A stretch of DNA of 64,000 nucleotides from Biscogniauxia marginata (Eukaryota > Ascomycota > Sordariomycetes > Xylariales > Xylariaceae): assembly GCA_022695795.1 (NCBI GenBank), contig MU404116.1, positions 1 to 64,000 of the forward strand. Reading direction: 5' to 3'. Numbering within the stretch: position 1 is the stretch's first letter; each line of letters starts with the position of its first letter. The translations under genes and the position numbers were made by a program. Below are positions 1 to 11,053 of the stretch, one piece after another. Below the pieces are notes generated by a model, which was not told the DNA's origin, made no database searches, and worked only from the letters and a program-made list of their open reading frames with translations.

Positions 1-114
1 TGGCAACACAAACTAAATTACTGCTGGTTGTTTAATCCTACTTGCCGCGCCCCTTTCGTGTTCCCCCCCCCCCCCCTCTGTTTTTTTTCAGCCCCCCCCC
101 CCCCCCCCCCCTTT

Positions 115-1464
115 CTACCCGCCGCCGTTCTTCTCCGCCGCCTTCTTCGCCTTGAACTCGCGCACCCAATCCGCAGCCCGATCCTTCGGCAGCACGTAGA
201 ACCTAAGCAGCTGATCGACGACCTCCACGTTGCCGCCGGCCAGGATCTTCAGCAGCGGGGCCCTCGTCCCGACCCTGGCGAGCCCGCTACCCCCGCCCCC
301 CAGGGTCTCGACGTAGCACTCGACGGCGCCGGGGCCGGCGTAGGCGCCCTCGCGGTCCCACGGCGGCGGCAGCACGTACGCGAGGTGGTCGGCGAGGGAC
401 TCGGTCTCGGCGAAGGCCCCGACGAGGTCGCTCTCGAGGTGCGCCGGGTACAGCAGCACGGCGGGGAAGCAGAGCGCGCTGCGCGCGTCGTCCGGGTCCG
501 GCGCCAGCCGCACCGCGAGGTCCCCCATCTCGGGCGCCGAGGCCGTCGCCCGCGTGCGGATCCCGCGCGCCCGCAGCGCCGCCCGCAGGAGCGCCCCGCG
601 GCGCCTGTCGCGCGCCCGGCGCTCATCCTCTGCGCGCTGCCGCGCCGCCGCCTCCTCCGAGCGCCGCGCGATGGAGCGCGCGAGGGCGCGCTGCGCTTCG
701 TTCGAGGGCGCCAGCGCCAGGCCCCGCGCGCACGCGTCCGAGGCCTCGGCGAGGCGGCCCACGGCCAGGAGCGCCTTCGCGGAGCGGTAGTACGCCTTGA
801 GGTTCTTGTCGTTGAGGCGCAGGGCCGCGGCGCCGTCGAGCCAGCAGCTGCGGTAGTTCTGGAGCTCGAGGTGGCACGCCGCGCGGTTGACGTACAGGGT
901 CTCGAGCACGGCCTTCTGTTTCCGTATCTCCTCCTCCTCCTCCTCCTCCTTCTCCACATCTGTCGCCTCCCCTTCTTTTTCCTTTTCTGCTGCACCATCT
1001 GCTAGCGCTTTCGTGGCGTCGGCGGGGGGCTTTTGTTGTTCTCTGGCCTGCTTGCGCTTGCGCTCCTCGGCCGCCAGGATCAGCACGCCCTTGGTGTAGA
1101 ACTCCTTGGCGTCGGCCCAGCGCCGCTCCTTGAAGCACTCGTTGCCGCGCTCTTTGAATTCCGAGGCGTTCTCGAGCGGCGTACCCTCATACGCGAGCGC
1201 CTTGAGGGCTTCCGTCTCGTCGTTCTCCTCCAGCTCCGTCATAAAGAACGGCGTCTTTTTCAGCTCCGCCACCACCTCATCGACTGTCTTTTTTTCTGTC
1301 ATGACTCGCCCAGGTGAGAGCTCTGGGAACATGGCCCCTGTTGCTGTTGCTGTTGTCGCTTGTGCGGGTGCATTTTGCGTCTGTGACCCATCGGCCGAGG
1401 CCGATTCGGTTTGCGCGATCTTGAGGCGCTCTGCGACCTCGTCGCTAACCTCCTCTAGGTGCAT
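115..1464 (-). CDS. cns1: Hsp90 co-chaperone Cns1/TTC4 family TPR protein
   Basis: Cytosolic TPR co-chaperone that couples Hsp70/Hsp90 clients and is essential in yeast. Seen: an N-terminal low-complexity stretch, then the family signature with ELSPGR, KTVDEVVAEL and PFFMTELEEND. A TPR block follows (KERGNECFKERRWADAKEFYTKG and two further helical pairs), interrupted by a Lys/Glu-rich insert. The C-terminal wheel domain is present (LPPPWDREGAYAGPGAVECYVE ... ending in an Ala/Lys/Gly tail). About 449 residues, usual for fungal members. Start: the frame stays open up to 1599, but the upstream 45 codons are AT-richer and look less like coding. I chose the Met at 1464 (MHLEEVSDEV); a Met at 1332 is a shorter alternative. 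The first of three minus-strand genes. The gene is GC-rich with a TCC/CTC microsatellite encoding poly-Glu. Identity is confident; the start is not. Confidence 0.85.
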   Translation of the reverse strand: MHLEEVSDEVAERLKIAQTESASADGSQTQNAPAQATTATATGAMFPELSPGRVMTEKKTVDEVVAELKKTPFFMTELEENDETEALKALAYEGTPLENASEFKERGNECFKERRWADAKEFYTKGVLILAAEERKRKQAREQQKPPADATKALADGAAEKEKEGEATDVEKEEEEEEEIRKQKAVLETLYVNRAACHLELQNYRSCWLDGAAALRLNDKNLKAYYRSAKALLAVGRLAEASDACARGLALAPSNEAQRALARSIARRSEEAAARQRAEDERRARDRRRGALLRAALRARGIRTRATASAPEMGDLAVRLAPDPDDARSALCFPAVLLYPAHLESDLVGAFAETESLADHLAYVLPPPWDREGAYAGPGAVECYVETLGGGGSGLARVGTRAPLLKILAGGNVEVVDQLLRFYVLPKDRAADWVREFKAKKAAEKNGGG

Positions 1465-1985
1465 CTTCAACCTTTGGGCTCGATTTTTGACAATTTCTTT
1501 ATGGAGACGCAAAATTCTAATTATTTGACGTCCGATATTGATATATGCTGGCTCGAGTGTAGGTGCGAGAACAAGAGGTATATAATGTGATCGATTCACG
1601 CTTTTGAAATTTTGCCTCCCATGTGAGAGCAGTTGCGCTCACGTGCTTAAATGCATAACAGCTACAATTAGGTAGTCTATGCATTTATCGTGCTTGACAC
1701 TATAGAACTTTATAGATTAATAGGTACTACACTTAATTCTATACCCCCGTACATTGATTGGTATCTACCCAAATACTTATCTCTTACATGTCGGATCCTT
1801 GGAAAACCCACACAACTATTAGAAATTTGTTGTCTATAACATCAACAAGTATTGGAGACGGCTTAGACTGTATTATGCATATTAGTTAATTTTCCTAACT
1901 ATCACTCATCATGACTTTGTAGTTCAGTTTACTGTCTTATTCCCCTATCTATCTTTTGACCGGAACCATAGGTACCTACTTTTGT
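1465..1985. other. Intergenic between HIS5-like gene and CNS1
   Basis: About 520 bases, AT-richer than the flanking genes. It should hold the 3' end of the HIS5 transcript's upstream neighbour and the CNS1 promoter, because both genes run on the minus strand. No RNA gene or repeat was recognised. Confidence 0.5.
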
Positions 1986-3318
1986 CTATGCAATGACGCC
2001 ATTCGCCTCGACTTCCTTCTTCTCTTCATTTGCCGGTGCTATAGTTTTATGTCCATTTATCTCGGCAAGGGTATTCTCAAGGGCCTCCAAGAACCTGACA
2101 ACCTCCTGTTCCGTGCCCACTGTGATTCGTAGACAGCCCAGACAGCCGTGCTCCTTGCCCCTAAACCGCACTACGACTCCTTTATTCTCTGCTAACGTCT
2201 CATACACTGCTAACGCTGTGGTATTATCTGGCTTGCCTTCTGCGTTGAGCATCTCGAACAGTAGGAAATTGCTTTCCGTCCCGCCGCGTAACCGCCCGAC
2301 GCCCTTGATCTTCGGCAGCTCCCTCAGCAGCTTCTCTCTCTGCGCGACGATCTTCTCTCGGTTTGCCCGCATCGTTGATTGCCCTTCGCCCGAGAAGGCG
2401 TAGCAAGCAAGCGCACTGGTAGGGCTGGAGATATTGTACGGTGCCTTCAGGTTGTTGAGCAAGCGCGCGATAGGCGGCGATGCGAACGCTGCGCCAAGCC
2501 GGATGCCGGCCATGCCGAAAGCTTTTGATAGAGTCTGCATCACGACAAGATTGGGCCACTCAGCTACCCACTCGGCCAAAGATGCGCCGTCGGGGGAGAA
2601 ATCGATGTACGCTTCGTCGACGACTACTATCCCGTTCCATGTGGGGTGCTCCAGAACCTTCCGGACGTCTTCTTTGGCTATCAGTGAGCCTGTTGGGTTT
2701 CCAGGGGAACAGAGGTACACGAGCTTGATGTTCTTCTCGCTTGATAGCGTCTCGTTCACTTTTTTGACGTCTAGGTTGAACGACGGTGCCGGGAGTAGAG
2801 GCACTTTAACCAAGCCCACGTCGTTTACCTGAGCCGAGACGGAGTACATGCCGTATGTTGGGGGACATACCAAAATGCGGTCCTGAGCCGGTACGCAGAA
2901 GCAACGCAGCAGGGCATCAATAGCCTCGTCGCTGCCGACGCCAACGAATAGGTGATCCGGTGTAATGGCCTTTTCCGTATGGTGGTGTGTGTTCCGCAAG
3001 TCGCAGATCAATTGCTTCAGGTCCCGCTGGTGAGGATCTGGATACCTGTGGAGGCCAAGAAAGTCAATCTCGGGCCCAGACCCAGATAGTGACGTAGCCG
3101 GGATCACAGAGGCTGTTAATGAGGGCCCATAGGCGTTCTCATTGGCGTCGAGGAGTATATTTGTCCCATCGTCCTTGTAGTCACTATATCAGAGATCAGT
3201 GACAAGTTCGAGGAGAACGGGGCAGGGTTATGAGTAAGCCCTACTCTCGTGCGCAACGATATGGTTCTAGTGCTAGTATATTTGGCCTGGCGCATGTCTC
3301 GAGGTTGAAAGGCGACAT
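1986..3318 (-). CDS. his5: Histidinol-phosphate aminotransferase
   Basis: PLP-dependent class I/II aminotransferase converting imidazole-acetol phosphate and glutamate to histidinol phosphate in histidine biosynthesis; cytosolic. Two exons, 3245-3318 and 1986-3183, with a 61-nt intron (donor GTAGGG, acceptor ATAG) splitting an Asp codon. The spliced product is 423 residues. Exon 1 gives the conserved N-terminus (ARPNILALEPYRCARDDYKDDG), and LLDANENAYGPS follows across the junction. Seen further on: GLHRYPDP, VGSDEAIDALLR, the PGNPTG substrate loop, VVDEAYIDFS, and the PLP lysine in TLSKAFGMAGIRLG at about residue 245. Near the end is CLRITVGT, with the phosphate-binding Arg. Start at 3318 (MSPFNLETCARP) matches family length. 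Complete and apparently functional. Confidence 0.94.
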
Positions 3319-4006
3319 CGTTAGGCGAATTATGTAGGGAATGTAGCACAAGCGCACCCTTCCAGACTCTGAAAGCTTCCTGGGCGACTACAGAGGGTTG
3401 GTAGGTAAGGTTGTATGTAGGGGTCTTATCAAGGAGTCTATACACAGATTTCTTATGGAGGAGAGAAGTGTTTATCTATTAGGTCTCAAGGCAAGTGAGT
3501 CACGAAAATGGCATTGCGATGAGAGCTCAGTACGACGAGCTATTTCAAAATTGAGGGTCCGATCGGAAAGCTAAGAAAAATTCAATTAACGTATGAAGTG
3601 GGGTTATTGAGCCGTATACATGCATGGCTATTTTTGCTATTACGAATAGTTTCTCTAAACGGGACTTTGGATAAATACATTCTTCCCCTTTCTTCGTAGG
3701 GGGTGATCAAATATATACCACCACCATTTTTAACTCATCTTTTCAGTGACAACGTAACAATTACAGCTGAACGCTCTAACGAATGAAAAATATTAATCTT
3801 AGTATCGGCAGTGTTTCAGAAATATAATTGTATTCCGTGAAAGAAAATTATCGTTCGACAGGAGAAAGTATCCTGGCATTCCCATATTCTTTTCCTGTTC
3901 CTTGATGTGTTAGGCAATTCGTCGGCATAGTGAATTTATACAATACAAAATTAAAAATCCCAACGCCGATATCCATGCTCCTTACTACTCCCTACAATGC
4001 ATTATG
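3319..4006. other. Intergenic, HIS5 upstream
   Basis: About 690 AT-rich bases with stop codons in all frames. It contains the HIS5 promoter on the minus strand and the 3' flank of the GH76 gene. No other feature was recognised. Confidence 0.5.
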
Positions 4007-4132
4007 CTATAAACCCATGACCAGATACACAATCAGAGCCACGCCGGCCGACCGCCAATCCGCCCGAATATTGCCAGCAGAGCTCGACGGTACGGGAGAG
4101 CCAGTTGCGGCCGAGTGACTCTCCTGCACGTC
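4007..4132 (-). other. In-frame GPI-signal-like extension beyond GH76 stop
   Basis: Reading on in the GH76 frame after the TAG at 4133-4135 gives 41 codons before a second TAG at 4007-4009. The peptide has a Ser/Thr/Pro-rich linker (TGSPVPSSSAGN), a short spacer (IRADWR) and a terminal hydrophobic run (SAGVALIVYLVMGL). That is the layout of a GPI attachment signal, as expected in Dfg5/Dcw1-type proteins. Whether it is expressed by readthrough, by splicing or not at all cannot be told from sequence. Confidence 0.55.
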
Positions 4133-5527
4133 CTATCCCTTCACACGCTTGATCTCGCCGGCCTTGAGCGGCGGAGCTGCCTCGCCGACGAGCAGGCCTT
4201 GTATCGTTTCGAGAGCCGTCATTTGCTGACCCAACCCGGAGTTGCCATCGTAACCCCCGACGTACCATTTCTGGCCGCACTCGGTGCCGTTTGCACCGCC
4301 GGAGCACGCTTTCCCAGCCGCTACGGCAGACGTATCCAGCAGTTTTTTGACGTCCGTGAGCGTTGAAGGCATCATCTGTGTTGTCGCCCACATGAAGCGG
4401 GAGAGGTAGCCTTTGAATGACTTCATATCCGTGTTGCAGGAGTCGACCTGCTCGCAGGCATGCTCGTACATGATGTCTGTCGCATTTTCAAAGGGACTGA
4501 AGTAGGAGTTAGAAGCCTTGAGGAGCCCAGCTGTGCGATCTCCCCAGGTCTTGTCGCCGTTTGTGTAGTTGTACAGCACCGCGGCACCGTACATGTAGAT
4601 CCCTTGCGAGTACGAGAAGGAAACGTCGTTCCTCTTGGAGCAGTTGTCCTTTGCATCTGCACCGTCAAACACATTGTAGTTCTCGTCGACAAAGCGGACC
4701 GACTCTGACCAGTCCCAGACCTTTTTGGCCCATTCAAAGTAAGTATCGTTCCCGGTAGCTCGGGCGAGACGTGCTGATAGCTGAAAGAAACCTCCATTGG
4801 AGACGGAGTTCTTGTAGTCCATGCCATTAGGATTCGATGGGAAGATCTGCCAAGCAAGTCCACCACCACAGCTACTCGTATTCCATCTAGGGGCCATGGT
4901 GTTCCAGATATTCTCGGCAATATTCAGCCAATCCGGGATTGCATCATCAGGTTGAGGCCAGTTGCGTTCAGCTGCATCTAGAACTGCGAATGACCAGAAT
5001 GCCTGATCGTCGTTTCCCTCATCCCCAGAATGTGCCGGTACCATGAGGTCAAACTTTGGACCGACCTGTGACGACAATGCCTGAGTGATCACGTCGTCGT
5101 AGCTCGTATCACCGGTATAGTGAGAATAGTCAAGCATTGCTCCCCAGCAGGCGCCAGCTTGCCACCAGTCTGTACGGTTCGAAGTCAGCAGTTGCGCAAG
5201 AATCATATCAAGATACTAGGAGCCTGATCCAGTCTTACAATGCGGTTGAGGGAAAATGGCCAAGGTCTATAACCGAAATATTAGTTAATGATCATAGCAA
5301 CTATACGAAATCCATACCTCTGGGGTGTTTGTGACGTTTCCGGAATAATACGACATAGTGCCGTAGGCGATGGTGCTCGCCACACTCCTTACAGATACTG
5401 TATACACGAGTTAGAGCAGGCCTTGCATAATTTTACAAATTAAGGAATTCATACCTGGGTCATTGATGTTGAGGTCTTTTGGCGCAGTAAAAGTTGCTGC
5501 CAGCGCAGCCGCGTTAACAGATTTCAT
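4133..5527 (-). CDS. GH76 alpha-1,6-mannosidase (Dfg5/Dcw1-like)
   Basis: Predicted endo-alpha-1,6-mannanase/transglycosidase acting on mannan and GPI glycans in wall assembly. Four exons: 5455-5527, 5318-5397, 5239-5266 and 4133-5169, with introns of 57, 51 and 69 nt; 405 residues. Joining restores family motifs: LNINDP at the N-terminus, TIAYGTMSYYSGNVTNTPE, then FPQPHYWWQAGACWGAMLDY across the last intron. The catalytic Asp pair lies in GDEGNDDQAFW (about residues 114-115). GGLAWQIF and FSYSQGIYMYG are also present. A short hydrophobic N-terminus (MKSVNAAALAATFTA) may be a weak signal peptide; an in-frame Met lies two codons upstream at 5533. The frame stops with TAG at 4133-4135. The same frame then stays open for 41 codons to 4007 and encodes a Ser/Pro linker and a hydrophobic GPI-signal-like tail (see findings). 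Function confident; C-terminus uncertain. Confidence 0.88.
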
Positions 5528-5533
5528 AAACAT

Positions 5534-8105
5534 GTTTACGCTCAAGCAACGAAGCGGAATCAATCGCACAGCGACCTCGATCAAATGGTGCGGAATATAA
5601 GCCCTTTTGGGAGTAACGAAAGATTGGGAAGAAGAGAAATAATTGGTGCAATTTAGCAATTTCCCAGGAAATATGTTGGTAGGGCACCAATGGGAGGGAG
5701 TTAACCGTTATATGTACATCAAAGGCACAAAAAACGAGGGTTGTGTAGGCGTGGTAACCGTCAAGGCCAAAAGAAGAGGGAATTGGAAAAATGGCAAATA
5801 GTAAATGATGGGAGATACAATAAGTCTCATTCACCCATTGTTCGCAGTCAACGAGAATAAGTAGATAATGAATGACCAAAATAGGTATTTTTAGGAAAAA
5901 AACAAATTCAGAGAAAGGACCACGTGAGAAAGAAAGGTGGATGGTGATGCCGGGTTGCTACGAGGGAGGACAAAGACAACCGTTTTAACGGTTCACCGAA
6001 AGAAAATATGTCATGACGGAGGGAGACATGGCTTGCATGTTGCCCGGAGCTACGATCGCAAGTTGGTAGGGTCAGGTAGTATCTGCTGTTTCGTTTATTT
6101 GGAAGAGACATGCTTGGGTTGTTTGCTGGCAGCGTATCGATGTGCGGAAGTACCGGATTTGTTCAAGTTCAGCAACGGGATGACAGGGGGGGGAATCCCC
6201 ATCTAGGCCACGGATGGCCTACCAACACTCCGTACTTTGAAATGTCAATATATCGGGTTCAGTCCAATGCTAGAACAGGAATCTCTCTAAGGGTGTAAGC
6301 GGAGGGCGACGGCGGAGGATTCCAGGGACAGACGTCAAGTTGTGCAACCCCGCAGCCAGTCAAAAAGGTGCCCCTCCCTAGAAAGGATATTCAGGGGGGC
6401 ATGCGACGATCGCTAGGTGCGCCGGAATGGGATCTTAGCAAGGATTTGATTGGCTCTCCGTTCACTAGACTTTGGGGGTTTCAAGCAGCAGACTTAAGCC
6501 TGAAACTTGAAACATTGAATCTTACCGCCCCCAAAGAGAGAGAGAAAGGCCCTTCTTTAGCGCTACCTTAGGTGCCTATTTCTTTATTGTTGCCTCGCGC
6601 ATTGCCGCGCAGATTGACGCGCGCTCCTTCAGCCAGTCATGTTTGATTGATTAATCGATTGACATTTAAGTGTAAAAAGAGGCAGGTTTATTTATATCCA
6701 TCACCCGCTCAATGAATAGCGTAAGGTCTGATTCGAATTGTTGATTTCTCTCCTTAATTACCTGCAGAGTCCCTGCGGTATTTGTGTATTGGAAAAGAAA
6801 GAAACCTCCACATTTTGAAGCCCCCAAGGCGTCTTTACAAGATGCTCAATACATTAGTTTCAGATATCGCAAAGCACCCTGTCTCCCTTCCTCAATTGAG
6901 GTTATTCGCATAGCCGCTAGCTCGAATCCATCTATACGAAAAGTCAAGTTCGTTTATTAGCGATCCTAGTCTCACGTCATTCCTAACAACTCGAGAATTA
7001 CGACACTAGACAAGAAACAAAACGCTAGCCCGGGATGCCAGGGAGAGGTCCACGATGGTGGTTTTATCGTCGGCGGATTCTACCCCACACAGTTCATTAG
7101 TCAAAGGGCCTACCCGATACTAATTATATCACGGACTATCACCGGGAGTTGTGTACCTTATTTAAGCCAGTATCCTCTGGTATACTAGCGGGCTTGCATA
7201 TGTAACACGCCCCAGGGGTAGTTGGGAACACAGCGATCACGACTGTGCCTACAAGGGTTTCTTGATGAGTTGTAGGTACCTTGGTTATGGGTTTCAAGCA
7301 AGTCTAGTGGAGGGACAAAAAAGAAAACCAACATAAGTAAGCCCTATCACGCGCATAGTGAGTTCGATTGCTCGTATTGTGTATATCAATCGTGGCGCGA
7401 AGGTCTGAATCGAGACATTGAATACATTTCAGGTCGTTCAGGTCGGCGAATGGCATCATCTCAATTCAGAGTTGCATTGGTAGGCTGACTCTTGCGTAGC
7501 AGCGGATAATCAAGCTTCGGCTTTTACATGTACGGGCCAAATGGCCAGACCTGGTCCTTTGGATACAATCCTTCGATGCTACCTAGTGTGAAATGCTGCA
7601 TCCTGGCGGGCCTGGCTGCCCTGGATCCAACGTGGAAATATCTACTGCTTTTTCACCAGTCCCTCCATTACTCCCTGTATGAAAATAGTTCAATGGGTCC
7701 CAATGGGCTGTTCAGCCCCAGAGGAGGGCAATTCGTAATAAGCGCCTAGGGCCTGGGCGGATATCTGTATACGATTACCTATTGGCCGGTTCGTAGATCC
7801 TTTCCTCGCCGGCCGGCACATTGGGTCAGATCTCTCTCTTCATCCCGAGCTAAAAGCATGACCGCCATCAACGATAGATAATTTCGTACCCTACTCACCT
7901 GCATGTCGCGTGCCCGCAGGTCACTCAGCTTCTTTTACTGCGGGCCTCCAAGATTGGATTGCCCTTCGCATGGCTACAGGGGGGGAGTTGAGATCACTCA
8001 AAATGCCGGAGAGAGCCAGCCCAGCGCCGTAGACTCGGGTCTCTCACCCTGTCTCGACGTAAGACAGCCAGAAAAATGCTGTCCCACGCGGCGATACGCA
8101 GCCCT
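5534..8105. other. Gene-free stretch
   Basis: About 2.6 kb with only short random ORFs and no conserved motif. The proximal part is the promoter side of the GH76 gene. Nothing else was recognised. Confidence 0.5.
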
Positions 8106-9021
8106 ATGACGCTCACCACCGCTCTCCTCACCATTTTTACCCTAGCAGCGGCTACCTGCTACCGTCCCGATGGCAGCGCTGTAGGTGATATATACCGGCC
8201 ACGCGACGAAAGCGCCGAGTTTAGCACATGTTGCCGCGCTAGTACCACTCACGATGCTGATCATGGTGACAATGATAACAATGACGAATATGACGGCGAC
8301 GCTCATGCCTCAATCGGGCTTTGCGGCGTACCAGGAACACAACTGTGGAGGGGGAGCTGCACAGATCCGACGTGGACATCACCGGCTTGCCTGAACCTTT
8401 GCGCGGACGGAGATTGTTTGTCACCTTTTTTTATTCCCAACACCCAGCCCGCTGTACTAACATCGTGTCTCAGACGCCGCCGCCGAGGAGGTAGAGATCA
8501 CGACTTGCAATGACGGCAGCTTCTGCTGCGGAGCTAGCAGCTCTGGTTGCTGTGAGCGAGGAGAAGGGGTGCTCATCATCGACAAAAAGATAATATCGCC
8601 GCCTCGGAAACGAGAAATAAAGCCGGCATCGCCGCCGGCCACAGCTACGCGTTCAACCCGCATTGCAAGACGCGGGCTGTCAAGCGAAGCCATCACCGGC
8701 TTGACAATTACCGGTGCCTGCGGAGTCGTCGGTGCCCTGACGGTTGCCGTCTACGTAGCTTCAAAATGGAAGAAGGCCAGTAAACCTACCGACCCGGTGT
8801 CGCTGCCGAGCGGCGCGCTGCCGTCGCACCACGCGGTCAGCCTGGCGCCGAGCCCGGTCTTCGCCCCGCCGAAGGCGGTCGCGCCGCTCTACTACCACAG
8901 CACGCCGCTTTGGGGATCGACGTACGGCCGGGCGGAGCTCGACTCCTCCGCGCGGCCGCAGGAGCTACCCGGCCGCCCGGCCGTCGCCGCGCTGCCGAGC
9001 CGCAAATACAGTAGATGGTAG
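8106..9021 (+). CDS. Secreted Cys-rich ectodomain, single-pass membrane protein
   Basis: Function unknown; belongs to a common fungal family pairing a secreted Cys-rich domain with one membrane helix. Two exons, 8106-8415 and 8474-9021, with a 58-nt intron (donor GTTTGT, branch CTAAC, acceptor CTCAG); 285 residues. The signal peptide MTLTTALLTIFTLAAAT is followed by CYRPDGS, FSTCC, GLCG, WRGSCTDPTWTSPACLNLCADGD and, after the junction, TTCNDGSFCC and GCCERG. This is the spacing I recall for this family. A membrane helix lies at about residues 178-200 (GLTITGACGVVGALTVAVYV), with a Lys-rich stop-transfer (SKWKK) and a Pro/Ser cytosolic tail. Between the Cys blocks is an unusual Asp/Asn/His-rich insert of about 25 residues that cannot be spliced out, since it contains no acceptor AG. 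Another Met lies at 8076 in frame. Architecture is confident, function open. Confidence 0.72.
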
Positions 9022-10723
9022 TCGGTTAATAGCTAGTTGTAATTGAGGAAATAATAATCAAAGGGAAGAAAGAAAACCTCGTGTTTGTGGCTGTCGGAGA
9101 TGTGTCCTGTGCTCTGGATGTAGTAAATTCTGCTAAAGCGACCGAGTTGTGTTTCCCCTGAGTCTCGGCGATCCGATTAGGATTACATGAGCTAGCCTAG
9201 CTTCTGTTCTAATGTCTCCCTATCTTTCCCCTCTCGGGCTCGCCTACCACCTTTAGAATAAACGGACCACTCCCCCTGAGCCGGGCCATCTATACATACT
9301 CGTCCAGCCCGAAGTAGAAACACCGAGCATCTCTCTGGGAGACATCCGCTCTACACGTAGTCTTGCGGAAGGGGGCAAGCCTCTATTATTTAATAGTTAT
9401 AGATAGTATCCATCTTTGAAAGGGGATAAGAAAATACAAGCAGACCGTATGACCCAAATATTGATGAGGATCATTTGCATAAGCCTCGCTTATATTAAAG
9501 ACAGGCTGTTAGCGAACTAGTGTATACTAGACTGCCTATGCAACCCAGTAGATAATATCCTTGACGACGACAACAGCAGCAACAACAACAATGTCATTAC
9601 GCAGACCATAAAAGTACTTTTATTTCATGACAGGAACCTAAGATCTAAATCCGCCTGAAATTTGAGAGATAGTCTATTTCACACTTATGGTACCATATTG
9701 GGGGATTGTTGAAATACGGAGCTATACGACCCCTGGTCTCCTGTATCTATCTATATATAGATGGGCTTCTCCAATCTACCTAGACTCACCTTGAACTAAT
9801 ACACTTGATCCTATCCTCATATCTTCGTCTCATCTCAACAGGGATGGCGGATCTTGATCGCAGTCGGTAGATCTATAAAAGAGTTGCCTTTAGAAATACG
9901 GCTCTCATAATAAAGTTTAATCATCGACCGTCAATTTACGTATACAACTACAGAAACAACAAGATGCCGATGTTAATCTTCGCCAACTAAAACATGGGGA
10001 CGCCGTCAATATACACTTGGTATACTGCTTAAGTACTAGACATGAGTTCGAGTTGGCGTCATATTTTTGCTTTCATCCTGACTATTCTAGCCAGGTCAAC
10101 AGTCGGCGAGGGAATCAATGGGAAGCGTTCGATGCGTGCACATCATTCTAGGGATGATGACTTCGTAGAAGATGTATAATAACATGGAGTTCAAGTCTTG
10201 CCTTGGTGTTTTTGAGGAGGTATAAATAAGGGGGTCTTACTCCGAGTCCAGTAGTTGCTTCTTTTTTTTTTAACCACAAAGCCAGAAGCTTGTATTCAGG
10301 CCTCTGTTCATCGATATCTCACTACTATCTTTATCAAAAACATTAACCCTCTCTCCCGCGCGCTTTCTTTTTTTTTTCAGAATGTTCCCGAGGATATCCA
10401 AAGTCTCGAGGGAGCGATAGGTCGGTCATATTGTAGGCTGAAGTGGTCTTTTTATCAACTACATACGTACACCAACAGAGAATCTTAATAAGAACGCGAC
10501 TTTATTATATCTAGCCATGGTCCCATTGTACATACATATTCAAAAGCGACAGCGACAGTTTTCAACATCTCATTATCCCAATTATACTTATTTGGCTTTG
10601 CTGAACCCAAACCTGTTACTTCGGTCTAAGCGCGTACAGAATACATTGCGTGTGAGCAAGCTTCCGTATAAGGTTTCTTGTTCGTGCGGAGGAGAGTGAG
10701 GGTATCATTGGTTGGACTAACCT

Positions 10724-10755
<32 letters not shown>

Positions 10756-10952
10756 GTCCCCCTTGCGCGGCCCTTTCATGCCAAGTCCGTCCCACTCACA
10801 CCTAGAAGGACGAATCACCCGCCTTCCCGAACCCCGAGCGAACAAAAGAAAAGCATTTTATCCAAATTAAAAGCCTCAGCCATCAGCAATCAGCAGTTGG
10901 CTGAATCACGGTGGGACTGGATCGGATCCGGTCCCGCTTGTTCGCCAAATAC
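9022..10952. other. Gene-free stretch
   Basis: About 1.9 kb of AT-richer sequence with only short random ORFs. It includes a perfect (CCAG)8 microsatellite at 10724-10755 just upstream of the tRNA. No other feature was recognised. Confidence 0.5.
10724..10755. repeat. (CCAG)8 microsatellite
   Basis: Eight perfect tandem copies of CCAG, about 200 bases upstream of the tRNA gene. Confidence 0.95.
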
Positions 10953-11053
10953 GGGCTTGTGGTCTAGTGGTATGATTCTTCCTTAGCATGAATGAAGCAA
11001 AATGCATCATCGTGATCTGGAAGAGGTCCGGGGTTCAATTCCCCGCGAGTCCA
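10953..11053 (+). tRNA. Intron-containing tRNA, proline-type body, apparent anticodon AGC
   Basis: Cloverleaf folded by eye. Acceptor GGGCTTG (10953-10959) pairs with CGAGTCC (11046-11052) with two G-T pairs. D-stem GTC/GAT encloses TAGTGGTAT. Anticodon stem CTTCC (10978-10982) pairs with GGAAG (11019-11023). The variable loop is AGGTC, and T-stem CGGGG/CCCCG has the loop TTCAATT. An insert of about 29 nt lies in the anticodon loop at the usual intron position after base 37 (about 10989-11017). The body (GGTCTAGTGGTATGATTCT and GGTCCGGGGTTCAATTCCCC) looks like eukaryotic tRNA-Pro. With a canonical intron, however, the loop reads TTAGCAT, giving anticodon AGC (alanine) at 10985-10987 rather than AGG. 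tRNA call confident; isotype uncertain. Confidence 0.82.

Noticed and set aside
28..1005. 325-codon plus-strand ORF opposite CNS1
   Set aside because: Arg/Pro/Ala-rich shadow of the GC-rich minus-strand TPR gene, running into poly-C homopolymer; no motif.
1465..1599. N-terminal 45-codon extension of CNS1 to 1599
   Set aside because: Frame is open but composition shifts to AT-rich and the residues match nothing in the family; treated as leader.
7528..7749. 73-codon ORF
   Set aside because: No motif, random-looking composition, isolated in a stop-rich stretch.
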